Position numbers and translations under genes: made by a program. From contig OX030956.1 of NCBI GenBank assembly GCA_943735955.1, positions 14,972,195 to 15,036,194 of the forward strand: DNA of 64,000 bases. The letters are read 5' to 3'. Shown one piece after another: positions 45,420 to 57,885 of this stretch. Positions within the stretch are counted from its first letter, which is position 1. Each line of letters starts with the position of its first letter. The stretch is from Piscicola geometra (Eukaryota; Annelida; Clitellata; Hirudinida; Piscicolidae). A model generated the notes under the pieces. That model was not told where the DNA came from. It saw nothing but the letters and a program-made list of their open reading frames with translations, and ran no database searches.

Positions 45420-45560
45420 CGGGAAATTAGAGCTTGACGAGATATTTCCACTTATCTGAACTCCACAACAATGCTTACACGTTGCGACGACATTTTTTTC
45501 GTCAGATTTAATACTTGGGTTTTTTAAATGTTTTTTTACTACTGCTAAATTCATGATGCA
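45420..45560 (-). pseudogene. BED zinc finger of the family W transposase
   Basis: The minus strand reads MNLAVVKKHLKNPSIKSDEK, then ATCKHCCGVQISG, then SNFPKHLK. The CxxC pair and the later His fit a BED-type DNA-binding finger found at the N-terminus of hAT transposases. A stop follows after SPSF. Confidence 0.6.
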
Positions 45561-45842
45561 ATACTAGCAGAAAACTAGCAAGGGCCAAACTAACAGTTTA
45601 TTTTAATTATTTTTATTTCAATAAACAATTTTTTACCATGGAATTTCCTAGTGATGGGCACTTCAAATGATATTGATAAATGTGGATTTTTTGTAGACAA
45701 AATTATTTTTTACTACTTTTGAGTAGTTAAACTACTCTCTAACTACTGACTACTTTTGAGTAGTTAAACTTTTTGCCTTAACTACTTTTGAGTAGTTAAA
45801 CTACGTAGTTAACTGGGCAGTAGTTAGTACTTTGCTATTGGG

Positions 45843-46290
45843 GTCCTGGGGTCCATCTTAACATGGACACTTCTCAGTTTTTCAAATACAATAATTTCTC
45901 AACTCCTATCTTAATACAAGCATAATAGTCAACCATAGCATGAAACAGAATTTTTATTCAGTAATATATTTTGGGTAGGCATAGTTATAGTGAAAGCTGC
46001 TTGAAGCAAAATTATTCTTTGCTTACTCAAATACTCATCCACCTAATCTTCTTTTTATATTTATTAATTTAAATTAATAAATTATATTTATAAAAATTAA
46101 ATTTATGATTTTTCAATTTTCGCAAGCAGACATTCAGAATGATTTTCAGAAAATATTGGTTCACTTTTTGCAAGTAGACAGATTTACATTTTTATAAAAA
46201 AATCATTCATATTGTGCTACTTATTTTGCATGGACGATATTCATCGGGGGGTTCTGAGATCCACCTTAATATCGGCTCTTTCAATTTTTT
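45843..46290. mobile_element. Family Y MITE fragments
   Basis: 45843-46045 (GTCCTGGGGTCCATCTT to CTTACTCAAATACTCAT) and 46228-46290 (TGCATGGACGATATTCATC) resemble parts of the MITEs at 24896, 27555, 55235 and 62627. The element is broken and no duplication can be read. Another fragment lies at 41311-41408 and an end piece (CAGATCGCCACCCCTG) at 48405-48420. Confidence 0.5.
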
Positions 46291-46319
46291 AGATGTACCA
46301 AAGTTAATGAATTTCAAAA

Positions 46320-47920
46320 GGCTTCGAACCTTAACTAAAGTTGTGGTTAAATCAAACTACAAGTTTCATATCGCATAACTGCCAAAAAGAAATGCTGAGG
46401 CTTTTAGCTCATTCTATCGTTGGAAACACAGTTTGCCCTGTTAATGCCGAATCAAGCCAGTTTGGTGTTGTGGTTGACGGCACACAGGACTGCAATGGGT
46501 GAGAGCAAGAAACGATAGGCAGTCATTTTTTTGATGAAGCTCTTAATTTTAATGAACAGTTTATTGGTTTATTCAGCCACTAGACACGATCGGAAAAACA
46601 TTATCTGCTGTAGTAAAAGATGTTCTGATCAGAATTTGGCTACCTATAGAAAAACTAAGAGCTCAGACTTATGACGGCGCTGCTAACATGAACGGCCGAT
46701 ATAATAGTTGTCAAGCAATTACCAGCAGTGAGCATCCGCTTGCATTGTTTTTCCACTGTTCTGCACACTGTGAAAATTTTGTTGCCCAGCGCACAGCTGC
46801 CGCAAATCCCCTTGTGAGCAATCAACGTTAGTTTTTCCAAGAGCTAGGTGCTTTTTACAATCGTTCAGGGAAGGTCAAGAAGCAGTTTAGTGATGCTTTA
46901 GTGTCTCTTATAATTGACTTTCCTGATGTGCCACTGAATAAGAAGTATCGTTTAAACTTCTTTGTCCTACAAGATGACTGATCAGAGTATCTACAGTGTC
47001 CTATGTGCTTGAACATTATGAAGTGGTACTTGTTAGCTTGGAATCATTTGCTTCGATTGGTACTGTTGAAGAAACAGCTGTGAAGGCTTGAGGTCTTTTT
47101 TCAACAAGGCACTACTGCACTAGCCCTCAAGGTAGTTGTTTTAATGTTTTCACTTCTGGAACAGTTAAACAAGTCGTTGCAATTAGCAAGTGCCAGGGCC
47201 AGTGGAATAATTGCAGCGACTGATTCAGTTTGCAAAAACTGTGTCGCCTACGATCAGATGAACAGTTTAATGCCATTTTCAGAGATGACAACAGTATAGT
47301 TTTGGCATATGATCTCGAACCGATTGCTTTACCTCGGGTGCAAAAGCCGCCACAAAAGTATTGGGGGCTGGGACCAGATTATGTAGCAGCAAAACCAGAA
47401 GAACATTATCGAGCAGCATTCCTGTCATAGACATTGCAATCAAGCAACTCACAGAAAGGTTCAATCGAGATTCTCTTGGTTTACGTTGATACTTGCAGCT
47501 GGAGACAATGTTGCTAACTGGGGAAGTGGACCATGATATTTGCAAGCAGTATCGTGGGTTAAATAAAACTGGTCTGTGTTCACAGTTAACTATGTTTAAA
47601 GACCAGAATGAACTTTCGCACAAACGCAAAAAGTAATGCAAGCTATGATCACGGAAGTCAGACATGTGTTTTCTTAGATTGAAAGATTGATCAGGTTGAT
47701 GCTTGTGTGTCCAATAACGTCATGTACGGCAGAAAAATCTTTTAGGGCTTTGCGGCGCCTTAGGACTTAGTTGCGTGCACCAATGACACAGCCTCGCTTG
47801 AATTCACTGGCCGTCTGTCATGCACATCAGGATATACTTGACAGTCTGGATTTAAAAGGAATAGCAGAAAAATTTGCTAGTCGGTCAGACATTCGAAGGG
47901 GTCTATTTGGAAATTGAAGT
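46320..47920 (+). pseudogene. Decayed hAT transposase (DUF4371/ZMYM1-like), second lineage
   Basis: In shifting frames the plus strand reads IGKTLSAVVKDVLIRIWLPI, RAQTYDGAANMNGRYNSCQA, FFHCSAHCENFVAQR, then CPITSCTAEKSFRALRRLRT and LNSLAVCHAHQDILDSLDL. The order is correct for a whole transposase core and dimerisation domain, but there are many stops and frameshifts. It differs clearly from the hAT-1 protein, so it is a separate, older lineage. Confidence 0.75.
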
Positions 47921-47999
47921 AAACGAGCTGTGGGGAGAAGGCAGGAGGACAGGCAGAGAGGGTATTTTATGTTATCTAAATATAAACTGTGGACGAAGA

Positions 48000-50320
48000 A
48001 ATTTTTTCTAATGTATATTTGTTTTTAACTTTGGTAAATTTATATCTATTTTTAATTTTTTAAAACTATTTGACTCAGGAATTAATGGAAAACAAGTTGT
48101 TATGAAATTTGTTTGATGGGTTGATGGCTAGTTGTAATTGAATTTATATAGAAGACAAATAATAAAAAGTACTGAAATCGCTATTGATTTTCTTCAAATC
48201 GCTCATAGTGGCAATAGAAAAGTATTTTTATTGAGTATCAAACTTTTTTTAAAAGTTTGGTGATACAAATATTAATAGTGGATACAAAAATAATTTGCAC
48301 TACAGCAAACAATACTAAATAGTATCGCTTGTACTGTATTGGTGGATACCGGTTCTTTGATTTCAACCCTGAAGAGGACTCCCCCCCCCCCCCCCCCAAG
48401 ATTTTCTGCAGATCGCCACCCCTGCTCTCACCCACACTCATCTCACTTACCCTGCTCCTATTCCTTTTTCGAATCACTTAACTGCCATTTTCACTTTTCC
48501 CTTACATCCCAAAAATCAAAGACAGGAAACAGCACTAACAGTTGTATTACAGACGACAAACGAAAAAAAGCATGAAATTGAAATTGAAATTCAGATCAAT
48601 ACAAAATTGTTAAAAAAGTTTATCAGAGAACATTGTTGATAAATAAAAGTTTATTAAGATTTTTAGAACGATAAACTTGTTTTCTCAGAAATAGAAAAAA
48701 GCTTCTCAGAAGGGGTGCTACTTGCTGGTATTGTACAATAAAAATTAGTATTTAATATGATCTTCACGCTTACGAGAAGTTAAAAACCACAACATTGACA
48801 ATTAAACAATTCTTTATAATTTTTCTCAACTTATTTCCGCGAATACTTTCCAAAAATACTTTTTTAGGTGGATTTCTCGCAGTTACCCAAACTAAATGTT
48901 GAAAAATGCTATTCACATAAAATATAACTTAAAGATATAAAGAAAAAAATTCTATTTCTTGTAGTATTTGAAAATTCACAATTTTACTCCAATAAAATAG
49001 AACATCTAATACTCTTAAATTTTTATAAGACGTAATTTTGAATGTTTGTATAATTTATCCTCTTCTGAATTTTCTTCTTCATTCATAACGATCAATTCAT
49101 TAAAGACTTAAAAAAATTGGGAGTTTTCAACATTTTTATTCTCCTAAACTGCAAATACTAAATAAAAATTCTATTAAAATTTTTATTTGATAAACACAAC
49201 ATTATTTGAATAATTTTCATTATATTTTTTTATGTAAGTAATTATTTTCATGCCAAAAATTGTGTTTCCGTTTTATCCCGTTTCAAATTTCAATTTAATT
49301 CCTTTTTCCATTTTATGCCCAGTTTAATTTTTATTCTCATTCCCTTGGAAGTCTCGTGGGCACCTGGGCCGACCTTTACGCTCATCAAACACACACAATA
49401 AAAAATGTAATTTAAACAAAGGTAGAAAGGATAGTTCACAATTTCTGCTTAAATTGCGTTATAAAAATTTCAATTAATTATAGTATAGGTAGTAAGACCA
49501 CAACAGGTCTTTTGACCTCTAATATGAAAATTAGTATGGAAAGTTTATGAAATATTTGTAAATTATATCAAAATATTTATTTCAAAATAACAAATTTGTA
49601 ATTGAAATATTTCAAGATGAAAAAAATGCAATTTTTATAAAAAAATAATAGGGGGGGGGGGGGCTCAGCTAATGGTGGGCCCGAACGACTTAATATTGGA
49701 GGGCTCGAGCCCTTTCAAGTCCCATAGAGTCGGCGCCTATGCCTGATTGCTAAAAACTTTTAATACTTGAAGCAAAGTTATGATTAAAATATATTTCTGA
49801 AAAATGATTATAATGAAGCTTCTTTAAAGTACTAAAAGCTGAGAACCTGAACGTTTCTTGTGGCTAGATGGCACTTAAAACAATTTTAACACATGAAATA
49901 TTAGAAATTCAACGTTTTAGAACCAATGGTATGTGATGACAACAGTGAGGAAAGCGGAAATAACGCATAGACTGATAAACACAAACCTTCTAATTCATGA
50001 ATGAAGTATTAAATCACGTTATATCCGTTTACTATCTCCTCCTGATGAGGTTGTATACCGGATCCAAATATGTCATGACAATCTTCATGATTCACGTTAT
50101 TCTTGTTTTAGATCATGTAGGTTAATCAAGACTTGAAAATTTCTTAGAATTCATTGAGTCAAAATCAATTTATCTATTCGGGAGAGACCCATAGCTAAAA
50201 GAAGACAAGGGGTCTGTTATATAATTTTCCTTTTTCTTTGCCCATTCAATCTCCTTTATTTGCCTATCTTAGTTTTAATCCTGGGTATGAGCCTGGTTGG
50301 GATAACATGAAAAAAAGCGT
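48000..50320. other. Gene-poor stretch with repeat scraps
   Basis: I see no coding exon. A C-run with the end of a family Y MITE lies at 48370-48421. A G-run with a transposon-like end (GAGTCGGCGCCTATGCCTG) lies at 49648-49745. The rest is plain AT-rich DNA. Confidence 0.5.
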
Positions 50321-50347
50321 GATACAATATTCCATTATATAATTTAA

Positions 50348-50409
50348 ATTATAAATAAATATTGTCTTAAGTATGAAATTTTATACTTAAGACAATATTT
50401 ATTTATAAT
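50348..50409. repeat. Perfect inverted repeat, 27-bp arms, 8-bp loop
   Basis: The left arm at 50348-50374 includes ATTGTCTTAAGTAT. The right arm at 50383-50409 is its exact reverse complement (ATACTTAAGACAAT). It marks the left edge of the AT satellite. Confidence 0.85.
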
Positions 50410-50489
50410 ATAAAATATAATTTAAATAATACAATTAATACAATATTTCATGATATAATTTAAATTATATAGTTAATACAATATTTATT

Positions 50490-50562
50490 CAAAACTTGTG
50501 ATCGCTGAGCGCTTTTGTTCACTTATAAAGGGCGCTACACAAATCATTAGTGATTGATTGAA
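50490..50562 (+). mobile_element. LINE 3' tail
   Basis: GAGCGCTTTTGTTCACTTAT, then AGGGCGCTACACAAATCATT and a short TTGA tail match the 3' ends at 44800-44851 and, inverted, 54677-54740. It is a minimal 5'-truncated insertion within the AT satellite. Confidence 0.6.
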
Positions 50563-53103
50563 AAATACAAATATTTAATTATGTAAATAAAATTATATAA
50601 TTAATACAATATTTAATTGAATAATTGAAAATATAATTATAACAATATTTAATTATATAAATCAAATTATACAATTTATACAATATTTAATTATATAATT
50701 AAAATTATATAATTATATATTGTATTAATGATATAATTAGAATTATATAATTAATAAAATACATAATTTTATAACTGAAATGATATAATTAATACAGTAT
50801 TTAATTATATAATTAAACTTATATAATGGATACGATATTTAATTATAGAATAAAAATTAAATAATTAATACAATATTTAATTGTAGAATTAAAATTATGT
50901 GATTAAGAAAATATTTAATTATAGAATTAAAAGTATATTTAATTATAGAATTGAAATTATATGATTAGGATAATATTTAATTATAGAATTAAAATTATAT
51001 GATTAAGACAATATTTAATTATAGAATTGAAAGTATATAAGGACTAGACTATTTAATTTTATATATGAAATTAAAAAATTATTACAATATTTAATTATAT
51101 ATTTAATTATAAAATTAAAATTATATAATTAATAACATTTTAAATTATTTTATTAAAATTATATAATGTATACAATATTTTATTATATAATTACTACAAT
51201 ATTTTAATATATAAATGCAATTATATAATTACTACAATATTTTAATATATAAATGCAATTATATAATTACTATAATATTTTATTATATAATTAAAATGAT
51301 ATAATTACTACAATATTCATTATATAATTAAAATGACATAATTGATACAATATTTCATTATATAATTATAAATATATAATTTTTACAATACTCAATTGTA
51401 TAATTAAAATTATATATTTAATACGAGATATTTAAATGTATAATTGAAATTATATAATTAATAAAATTATTAATTATATATTTAATACAATATTTAATTA
51501 CAGTATTTAAATTTATAACTAAAATTATATATTTAAAAAAATAATTAATTATATAATACATAAAATGTTTAATTATATAATTAAAGCAATGTTTAATTAT
51601 ATAATAAATACAATATTTAATTATATAATTAATAAAATATTCAATTATATAATTAATACAATAGTTAATTATATATTTTATACATCATTTAATTATTTAA
51701 TTAATACAATAGTTAATTATATAATTTGTAAAATATTTAATTATATAATTTGTACAATATTTAATCATATAATTTGTACAATATTTAATCATATAATTTG
51801 TACAATATTTAATTATATAATTAGAATGATATACCTATTACAATATTTAATTATATATTTAAATTAAATATTTAATACAATATTTGAATGTATAATTAAA
51901 ATTATATAATAAAGAAAATATTTAATTATATATTTTATACAATAATTAATTATATAATTAAAATTATATATTTAATACAATATTTAAATTTATAATTAAA
52001 AATATATAATTAATACAATATTTAAATTTATAATTAAAATTATATAATTAATAAAATAAATATTTATATAATTAATAAAATAATTATTTATATAATACAT
52101 ACAATTTTTAATTTTATAATTAATACAAAATTCAATTTTATAATTAATACAATAGTTAATTATATAAATTTACAATATTTATTTATATCATTAACACAAT
52201 AGTTAATTATATAATTTATATAATAGTTAATTATATGATTAAACTTATATAATTGATGCGATATTTAATTATAGAATTATAATTATATAATTAATACAAT
52301 ATTTAATTCTAGAATTAAATTATATGATTAAGACAATATTTAATTATAGAATTAAAAGTATATAAGTACTACACTATTTAATTATAGAATTAAAAGTATA
52401 TAAGTACTACACTATTTAATTTTATAAATGAAATTATAAAGTTAATACAATATTTAATTATAAATTTAATACAATATTTAATTACAAAATTTAATAAATA
52501 TTTAATTATAAATTTAATACAATATTTAATTATAAATTTAATACAATATTTAATTATAAATTTAATTATAGAATTAAAATTATATAATTAATACCATATT
52601 TAATTATAGAACTAAAATTTTATAATTACAACAATATTTTATTATATAATTGAAATTATATCATTACTACACTATTTAATTATATAATTAAATATTGTAT
52701 TAATTATGCAATTAAATATTGTATTAATTATTTGATTACATGTTGTATTAATTATATAATTAAATATTGTATTAATTATGAAATTAAATATTTTATTAAT
52801 TATATATTTAAATATTGTATATATTATATATTTATAGATTGTATTAATTATATAATAAAATATTGTAATAATTATATAATAAAGTATTTTATTAGTTATA
52901 TAATTAAATATTGTATTAATTATATAATTAAACATTGTATTAATTATACAATAAAATATTGGGTGAGTATTCGAATAAATACAAAAAAAGAGCTTTTTAT
53001 TCTTTTTTATTCATAAAATAATATTGATTTTCATGCAGCCAGTTATGATTAAAAGAAAGGTGTTTCACACGAAGTCAATTTATTTTCTTTCAAACACGAG
53101 AAT

Positions 53104-56100
53104 ATGGCTGTCCAACTGTGGTTGATTGTGTTGTGGTTTCTACCAGGTTAAATACTTTTTAATTATATTATTTTTCTGAAAAATTCCAATTATTAATAGA
53201 CTTCTTCCCCAAAAATCTTAAAAAACATAAAATCACTAACACAAACTTTAATCTTTATTTCAAATTTTTCATTAAAAAATTAATCTTCATTTCAAACTTT
53301 TTAGTAAAAACAGTTTAGTTTAATATCTTAACAACCTCTATTACCTTCACAGTATTCGTGGCGGCTGACTGTCCCTATTGTCCTGAGATAGAATTACCAT
53401 GCCACCAAGAGATAACTTACGTAGGCGATACGAACTCCTCTTGCATATGCACAGTCTGTGCTAACCAGTGCGACATAAGAGTGAGTAGCTTCAATATTCT
53501 ATAACTATTGTGTTTGAAAACTATTTCTATTTTTTAGTTTCTTCTATAAAAAGGCTTTGAAACTCAAATTAACTTTATGTATTTTCCAATTAGAATATTC
53601 AATGTGCGAACATAAGCTGTGAGTGCGTAATGAGGAAGATAAGCGCTCCGGAAGGATACGGGGGAGATGCCACTTACATGACAGCCGTACACGTACCTTG
53701 TAAGTTTTTTTAAAATAATTTGAGTAAGAAATTTGATATTTTTTATGTATCTTTATATTTTATATATTCTTCAAATAAATATTATTTTACATTTATGATT
53801 ATTTTTCAAGTTCCTTTATAACTCATCGCCTTATAACAGTCTCTGAATGCAAAGAAACCTGTAAACCAGACTGCCCCAAGTCAGGTGTATTCATGGACCA
53901 AAATGATTGTCCCACTTGTCTTTGCAAAGATCCATGCCATGAAGTAAGTCAAAGAAAGTTATAAATGTTCCATAATACCCTACTTTCTTCTAAATGTTCC
54001 TTAGGAACGTTGTTCCGAACGGTTAAAAAATCCCTTCAGTTGAAGAAAGCGCAGACGAAATTTAGCTATCTTTTGTATTTTTCCAAACTAGAATCAGATA
54101 CTCAATGGTTAAAGCTGCTGCCAACATGGCAGCTATGAACCAAAGTTCATAAACTAACAATTGAAAGTTAGCTCTTTTTAAATACTTTTCGGAATAAAAG
54201 TTTAATTAATAAAATTTTTATCGAATAAAAAAGTTTTCTTTTAAAAGAAAATTAATACCATTTTTATCGAATAACAAAGTTTTTCTTCAAAAGAAATCGT
54301 GAAAATAATGATTAAAATTATATTTTTTTAAACGGGAAAAATTCATTTGGCACATATTTTATGTTAGAATAATATTTACTTATTGATTAGCACATATTTC
54401 ATGTTAGAGTAATATGTACTTATTGATTAGCACATATTTTAAGTTAGAATAATATTTACTTATAGATTAGCAACTCCAATGGATTTTAAAAACTTGTTCG
54501 TTTTGGAAAACGAATATCCATAACTGGTAGATTTTAATTTACTGATTCAAAAAACGATATTAATTTATAAATTCCTTTCTTAAAATTTCAAAAAAGACAT
54601 TTTTATTGCTGTTTCACGTCATAAGATATAAGAAATTCATTGGACCTCAGATGACAGAAATATTGTATTTTTCGATCAATCACTAATGATTTTTGTAGCG
54701 CCCTTTGCCAAGTGAACAAAAACGCTCAGCCATCACACGTTTTGAACAAATACTTCTTCAGACCAAGACGGAAAACCATGCAGAACTTCATTCATGCCAT
54801 TGCTTTAGCCAGTGTAGTGTGGGCGGCACAAATAAATTTTTATAATATTTATAATATTATATTATTTCAAGTATTCTATAAGTAAACTTATTATCGTAAA
54901 AAATTTGAGTAATATAAATTATATAATGATTTTTATTACATGAAAACGTTGAGGCTTAAGCCTAAAACTTCGATTTAGTTTTTTGGGTGTGGGGGGTTTC
55001 ATTAAAAGTACCAACTTACAATATTAAATATTCATGAACTAAAAAGTGGATCTAACGAATTTCAAATTTTTCGAAATTTTGCCGACTTAAGCCCTCCACA
55101 TAGCTTAAAGGTCGAAGACTTTAGACCAGATTTAGGGGTTTATTAAATTAGGTTTTTAAAATAAATTGGGGAAGTGCGGTAACGCATTTTAAACATATTT
55201 AGGCATATTTTAAAAGTACTTTTAATCTCAGAGGCAGGGGTGGCGATTTGCTGCAAATCTTGGGGAGGGGAGTTCTAAACAGCATAGACGATCGTGGGAG
55301 AGTTCTAGGGTCCAGAATTCCCTTCCCCCCATTTAAAAAAAAAAATTTAAACTTCTTTTTTTATATGAATATTCAAGTAAGTAAAGGATAGTTTGGTTTT
55401 AGACAGCTAGCACTATAACAACACATATTCACAATGTATTACTATATAAACTTTCTGTTTTATGCCATGGTTGACGATTGTGCTCGTATCAAAACAAGAG
55501 TTTTAAAATGTTTTTATTTCAAAAGTAGGGGTCTACATTAAGGCGGATCCCAGAGCACCCCTAGGATCACCGCCCATGCTCAGAGGTAACCAATGTAGTA
55601 TAAGAAGATAAGAAGAAAGAAGAAAAAAAATTAGGAGCACGAGTAACAAGACGAGCATCACAATTGAAGAGTTTATTTAAAAGAACTTAAGTTGTATCAA
55701 GGAGGCAAAAGTTAAGAGAGTTTCAATAATCAATCCTAGAGAGAACTGGAGAAGATACAAGAAGCTGCAAAGTTGGATCGTCAAGAAAAGGAAAAAGCTG
55801 TTTAATACGACGAATGTAGGAAAAACAACATTTAGAAATCTATAGAATTTGAAGAGCTAAAGACATGTTAGAATCAAAGATGAAACCAAGGTTTTGTATA
55901 GAAGATGAAGGATTCAGAGATAATGATGACGTGAAGGCAAAAATAAAGAAGGAAGAAATAGTAAAGATTTAGATTTTTTATTGGAATAGATAAGTTCAAA
56001 TTTATCATGATTTAGCTTGAGAACCATAGATGAAGCCCAAGAAATTACAGATTAAAGACAGAGAGTTATTAACAGCAGGGTCAAGAGAAGAGTCAGTAAA

Positions 56101-57079
56101 AGATGTATAAACTTAAGATTCATCAGCATAAGGAAGATGAAGAAATAATATTAAGTAGTTCAGTGTGTAGAGAATAAAAAGTAAGGGTCCAAGGATTGAG
56201 CCCTGTGGAACAGCATAAGAGAAAGAAACAGATGCAGAACAAGGAGATTCAATGGATACAAAATAAGTTCACTCAAAATATATGATTTAAGCCAGTTAAA
56301 AAAAGATCCAGAAATATTAAAAGAAGAATCTAAAACACTAAGTAAAAGAGTATGACTAACAGTATTAAAAGCAGATAAAAATCAAAACATAAAAGGAGAG
56401 TAGATGCATTAGAATCCGAGTTTAAAATGAGGTCATTATATAAGTGAAACTCACCAGTTTTACCTAATTTTAGACAATAAATCAAAATATTTTTTAGAAA
56501 ATTATCACTTTTAACCTCACGCTAATCTCAAAAGATAATTGTATTGTATTACTTTTATTTGAAAACCTAAATAATATGTAATTTATTGGTAATATACTCA
56601 TTTGAAAGATAATAACAATTTCTTATTTTTTATTTTATGCATTATCTTATTTTATGCATCTTATTTTATTTAGATAGAATAACGAAAAATTTAAATTTTT
56701 TCTTTTTGTTTTACTGTGAAACGACACGTTTTCTCGTTAGTATATGGTTGATTATAAATTATAATTATTATGCTATTTTTGATTGGTGTTATTCTATTAT
56801 ACTAAGCGAGTCCTGTCTTTGAAACCTTTTTCATCCCTTATAATTATTATAAGCATTGGGAAAGTAATTATGAGTTTTATTTATACTCTGTGAAAATTTT
56901 AAAACGAATGCTAATTAATTAATTAAAGGTTAGTTTTAATCCTAAATGGTTTAAAATAATTTCTCCATATGCAGTTGAAATGCGACGAGAATGAAGCTTG
57001 CTCTGTCTATCATGAAACAATAGGCAAGGAACCCATTTATTTCTGTATTAACCTGAACGATGAATTCGAGGATTATTGA
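53104..57079 (+). CDS. Secreted cysteine-rich protein with antistasin-like domain, 5 exons
   Basis: Exons 53104-53146, 53353-53480, 53594-53699, 53840-53943 and 56975-57079; phases 1, 0, 1, 0; 161 aa. It starts with a signal peptide (MAVQLWLIVLWFLPGVFVAA). Cysteine-rich segments follow: DCPYCPEIELPCHQE, CICTVCANQCDI, NIQCANISCECV. Exon 4, with CKETCKPDCPKSGVFMDQND and CPTCLCKDPC, fits the antistasin pattern CxxxCxxxC..G..xDxxxCxxCxC. The C-terminal exon adds two more Cys and an acidic end (NDEFEDY). Antistasin-like domains are often protease inhibitors or adhesive modules; which one applies here is unknown. The last intron is 3 kb and full of transposons. A polyadenylation signal AATAAA lies at 57174-57179. 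Confidence 0.8.
54677..54840 (-). mobile_element. 5'-truncated LINE 3' end in the last intron of the cysteine-rich gene
   Basis: Read on the minus strand, a coding remnant ending in LKKYLFKTC is followed by GAGCGTTTTTGTTCACTTGG, AAGGGCGCTACAAAAATC and a TTGA-type tail. It belongs to the same L2/CR1-like group as the LINE at 43553. Confidence 0.65.
55235..55578. mobile_element. hAT-type MITE, family Y, copy 3, perfect 8-bp duplication
   Basis: This 344-bp copy begins CAGGGGTGGCGATTTGCTGC and ends GGATCACCGCCCATG. Direct repeats CTCAGAGG lie at 55227-55234 and 55579-55586. It lies in the last intron of the cysteine-rich gene. Confidence 0.88.
55620..56470 (-). mobile_element. Decayed LINE reverse transcriptase (L2/CR1-like)
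   Basis: The minus strand contains SFSYAVPQGSILGPLLFILY followed by a YADES segment, equivalent to the VPQGSxLGP and YADD motifs of non-LTR reverse transcriptases. Further on are traces of the thumb region. Many stops and frame changes show it is inactive. Confidence 0.65.
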
Positions 57080-57173
57080 ATATATTCTATTAATTATCCT
57101 ATATTAAAATTAATTAATTAATAAACTATACTAATGCTAAGTGTTACCAAATGATAGTTTAAACTTTTTTGTG

Positions 57174-57179
57174 AATAAA
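57174..57179 (+). terminator. Polyadenylation signal of the cysteine-rich gene
   Basis: A canonical AATAAA lies 95 bp after the stop codon at 57077-57079. Confidence 0.55.
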
Positions 57180-57239
57180 GTTTCCGCATCAGATTCATTT
57201 GAATATTGTTTAAAATACTATAAAAATATAAAACGCTGG

Positions 57240-57480
57240 ATATTCTGGTGATGGTGGGAAGGGTGGTGTGGAGATTGATGGTGGAAAGGGTGGTGAAGAG
57301 AGTGATGGTGGGAAGGGTAGTAGAGAGAGTGATGGTGGGAAGGGTGGTAGAGAGAGTGATGGTGGGAAGGGTGGTGGAGAGAGTGATGGTGGGAAGGGTG
57401 GTGGAGAGAGTGATGGTGGGAAAGGTGGTGTGAAGAGTGATGGTGGGAAGAGTGGTGAAAAGAGTGATGATGGAGAAAGG
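57240..57480. repeat. 27-bp minisatellite
   Basis: About eight to nine copies of a unit starting GTGATGGTGGGAAGGGTGG and ending in GGAGAGA, with small variants. Because 27 is a multiple of three, long open frames appear on both strands; they are repeat artefacts. A GAT-rich patch follows at 57800-57870. Confidence 0.9.
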
Positions 57481-57885
57481 AATGAAAAAGAAAAGGAAAA
57501 TAGCATTGGGGATGGTGAATTGGGGAATAGGGAAATAAAAAACTGTGTAACAAAAAATTCTGTGACGAAAATGTTGTGAAGTAAAATAAAATGGTGTAAA
57601 AAGAAAAGGTAATTAAAAAGAGGGATTATGATTATGATTACAGGGATCGTCATGATGATGATAAAGTTGCCGAATTACAAGAAGAAAAGATGAAAATGAC
57701 GGAGTCCAAAGAAGATGTGAATGTTGATGATGATGCTGAGGTGGGAGATAAAGGTGAAAATGGAAAAGTGAGAGGTGAAGGGAATAATAGAGCAGTGAGT
57801 GCAAATGATGATGATGATGATGAAGATGATGATGATGAAGATGATGATGTTGATGAGGATGATGATGAGGAGAAAAAAGTGTTAA

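Larger units (their letters stand above)
41417..45834 (-). mobile_element. BED-type hAT element (family W) with perfect 8-bp duplication, host to a nested hAT
   Basis: It starts CAGTGATGGGCACTCAACTA. Direct repeats CTATTGGG flank it at 41409-41416 and 45835-45842. Both ends carry many short inverted copies of CTACTTTTGAGTAGTTAAAC. Without the nested element at 42304-45361 it is about 1.35 kb. It encodes on the minus strand only a BED zinc finger and a C-terminal dimerisation domain. Confidence 0.82.
50320..52980. repeat. AT-only diverged satellite
   Basis: About 2.6 kb of variants of AATACAATATTTAATTATAT and ATAATTAAAATTATATAATT with almost no G or C. Spacing between copies is irregular (about 22-50 bp), so the array is old. 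The sense of the motif flips near 52680 (ATTGTATTAATTATATAATT from there on), giving an inverted half. Open frames inside (Ile/Asn/Tyr-only) are not genes. Confidence 0.85.

Noticed and set aside
49340..49745. A complete transposon around the G-run
   Set aside because: Only the right end (GGCGCCTATGCCTG) looks transposon-like. I could not find a matching left end or a duplication.
51565..53016. Ile/Asn/Tyr/Phe-only open frames
   Set aside because: They are AT satellite. Composition and repeat explain them fully.
57210..57653. Pro/Phe/Ser- and Gly/Lys/Asp-rich repeat proteins on both strands
   Set aside because: They are translations of the 27-bp minisatellite, just outside the antistasin-like gene's polyadenylation signal.
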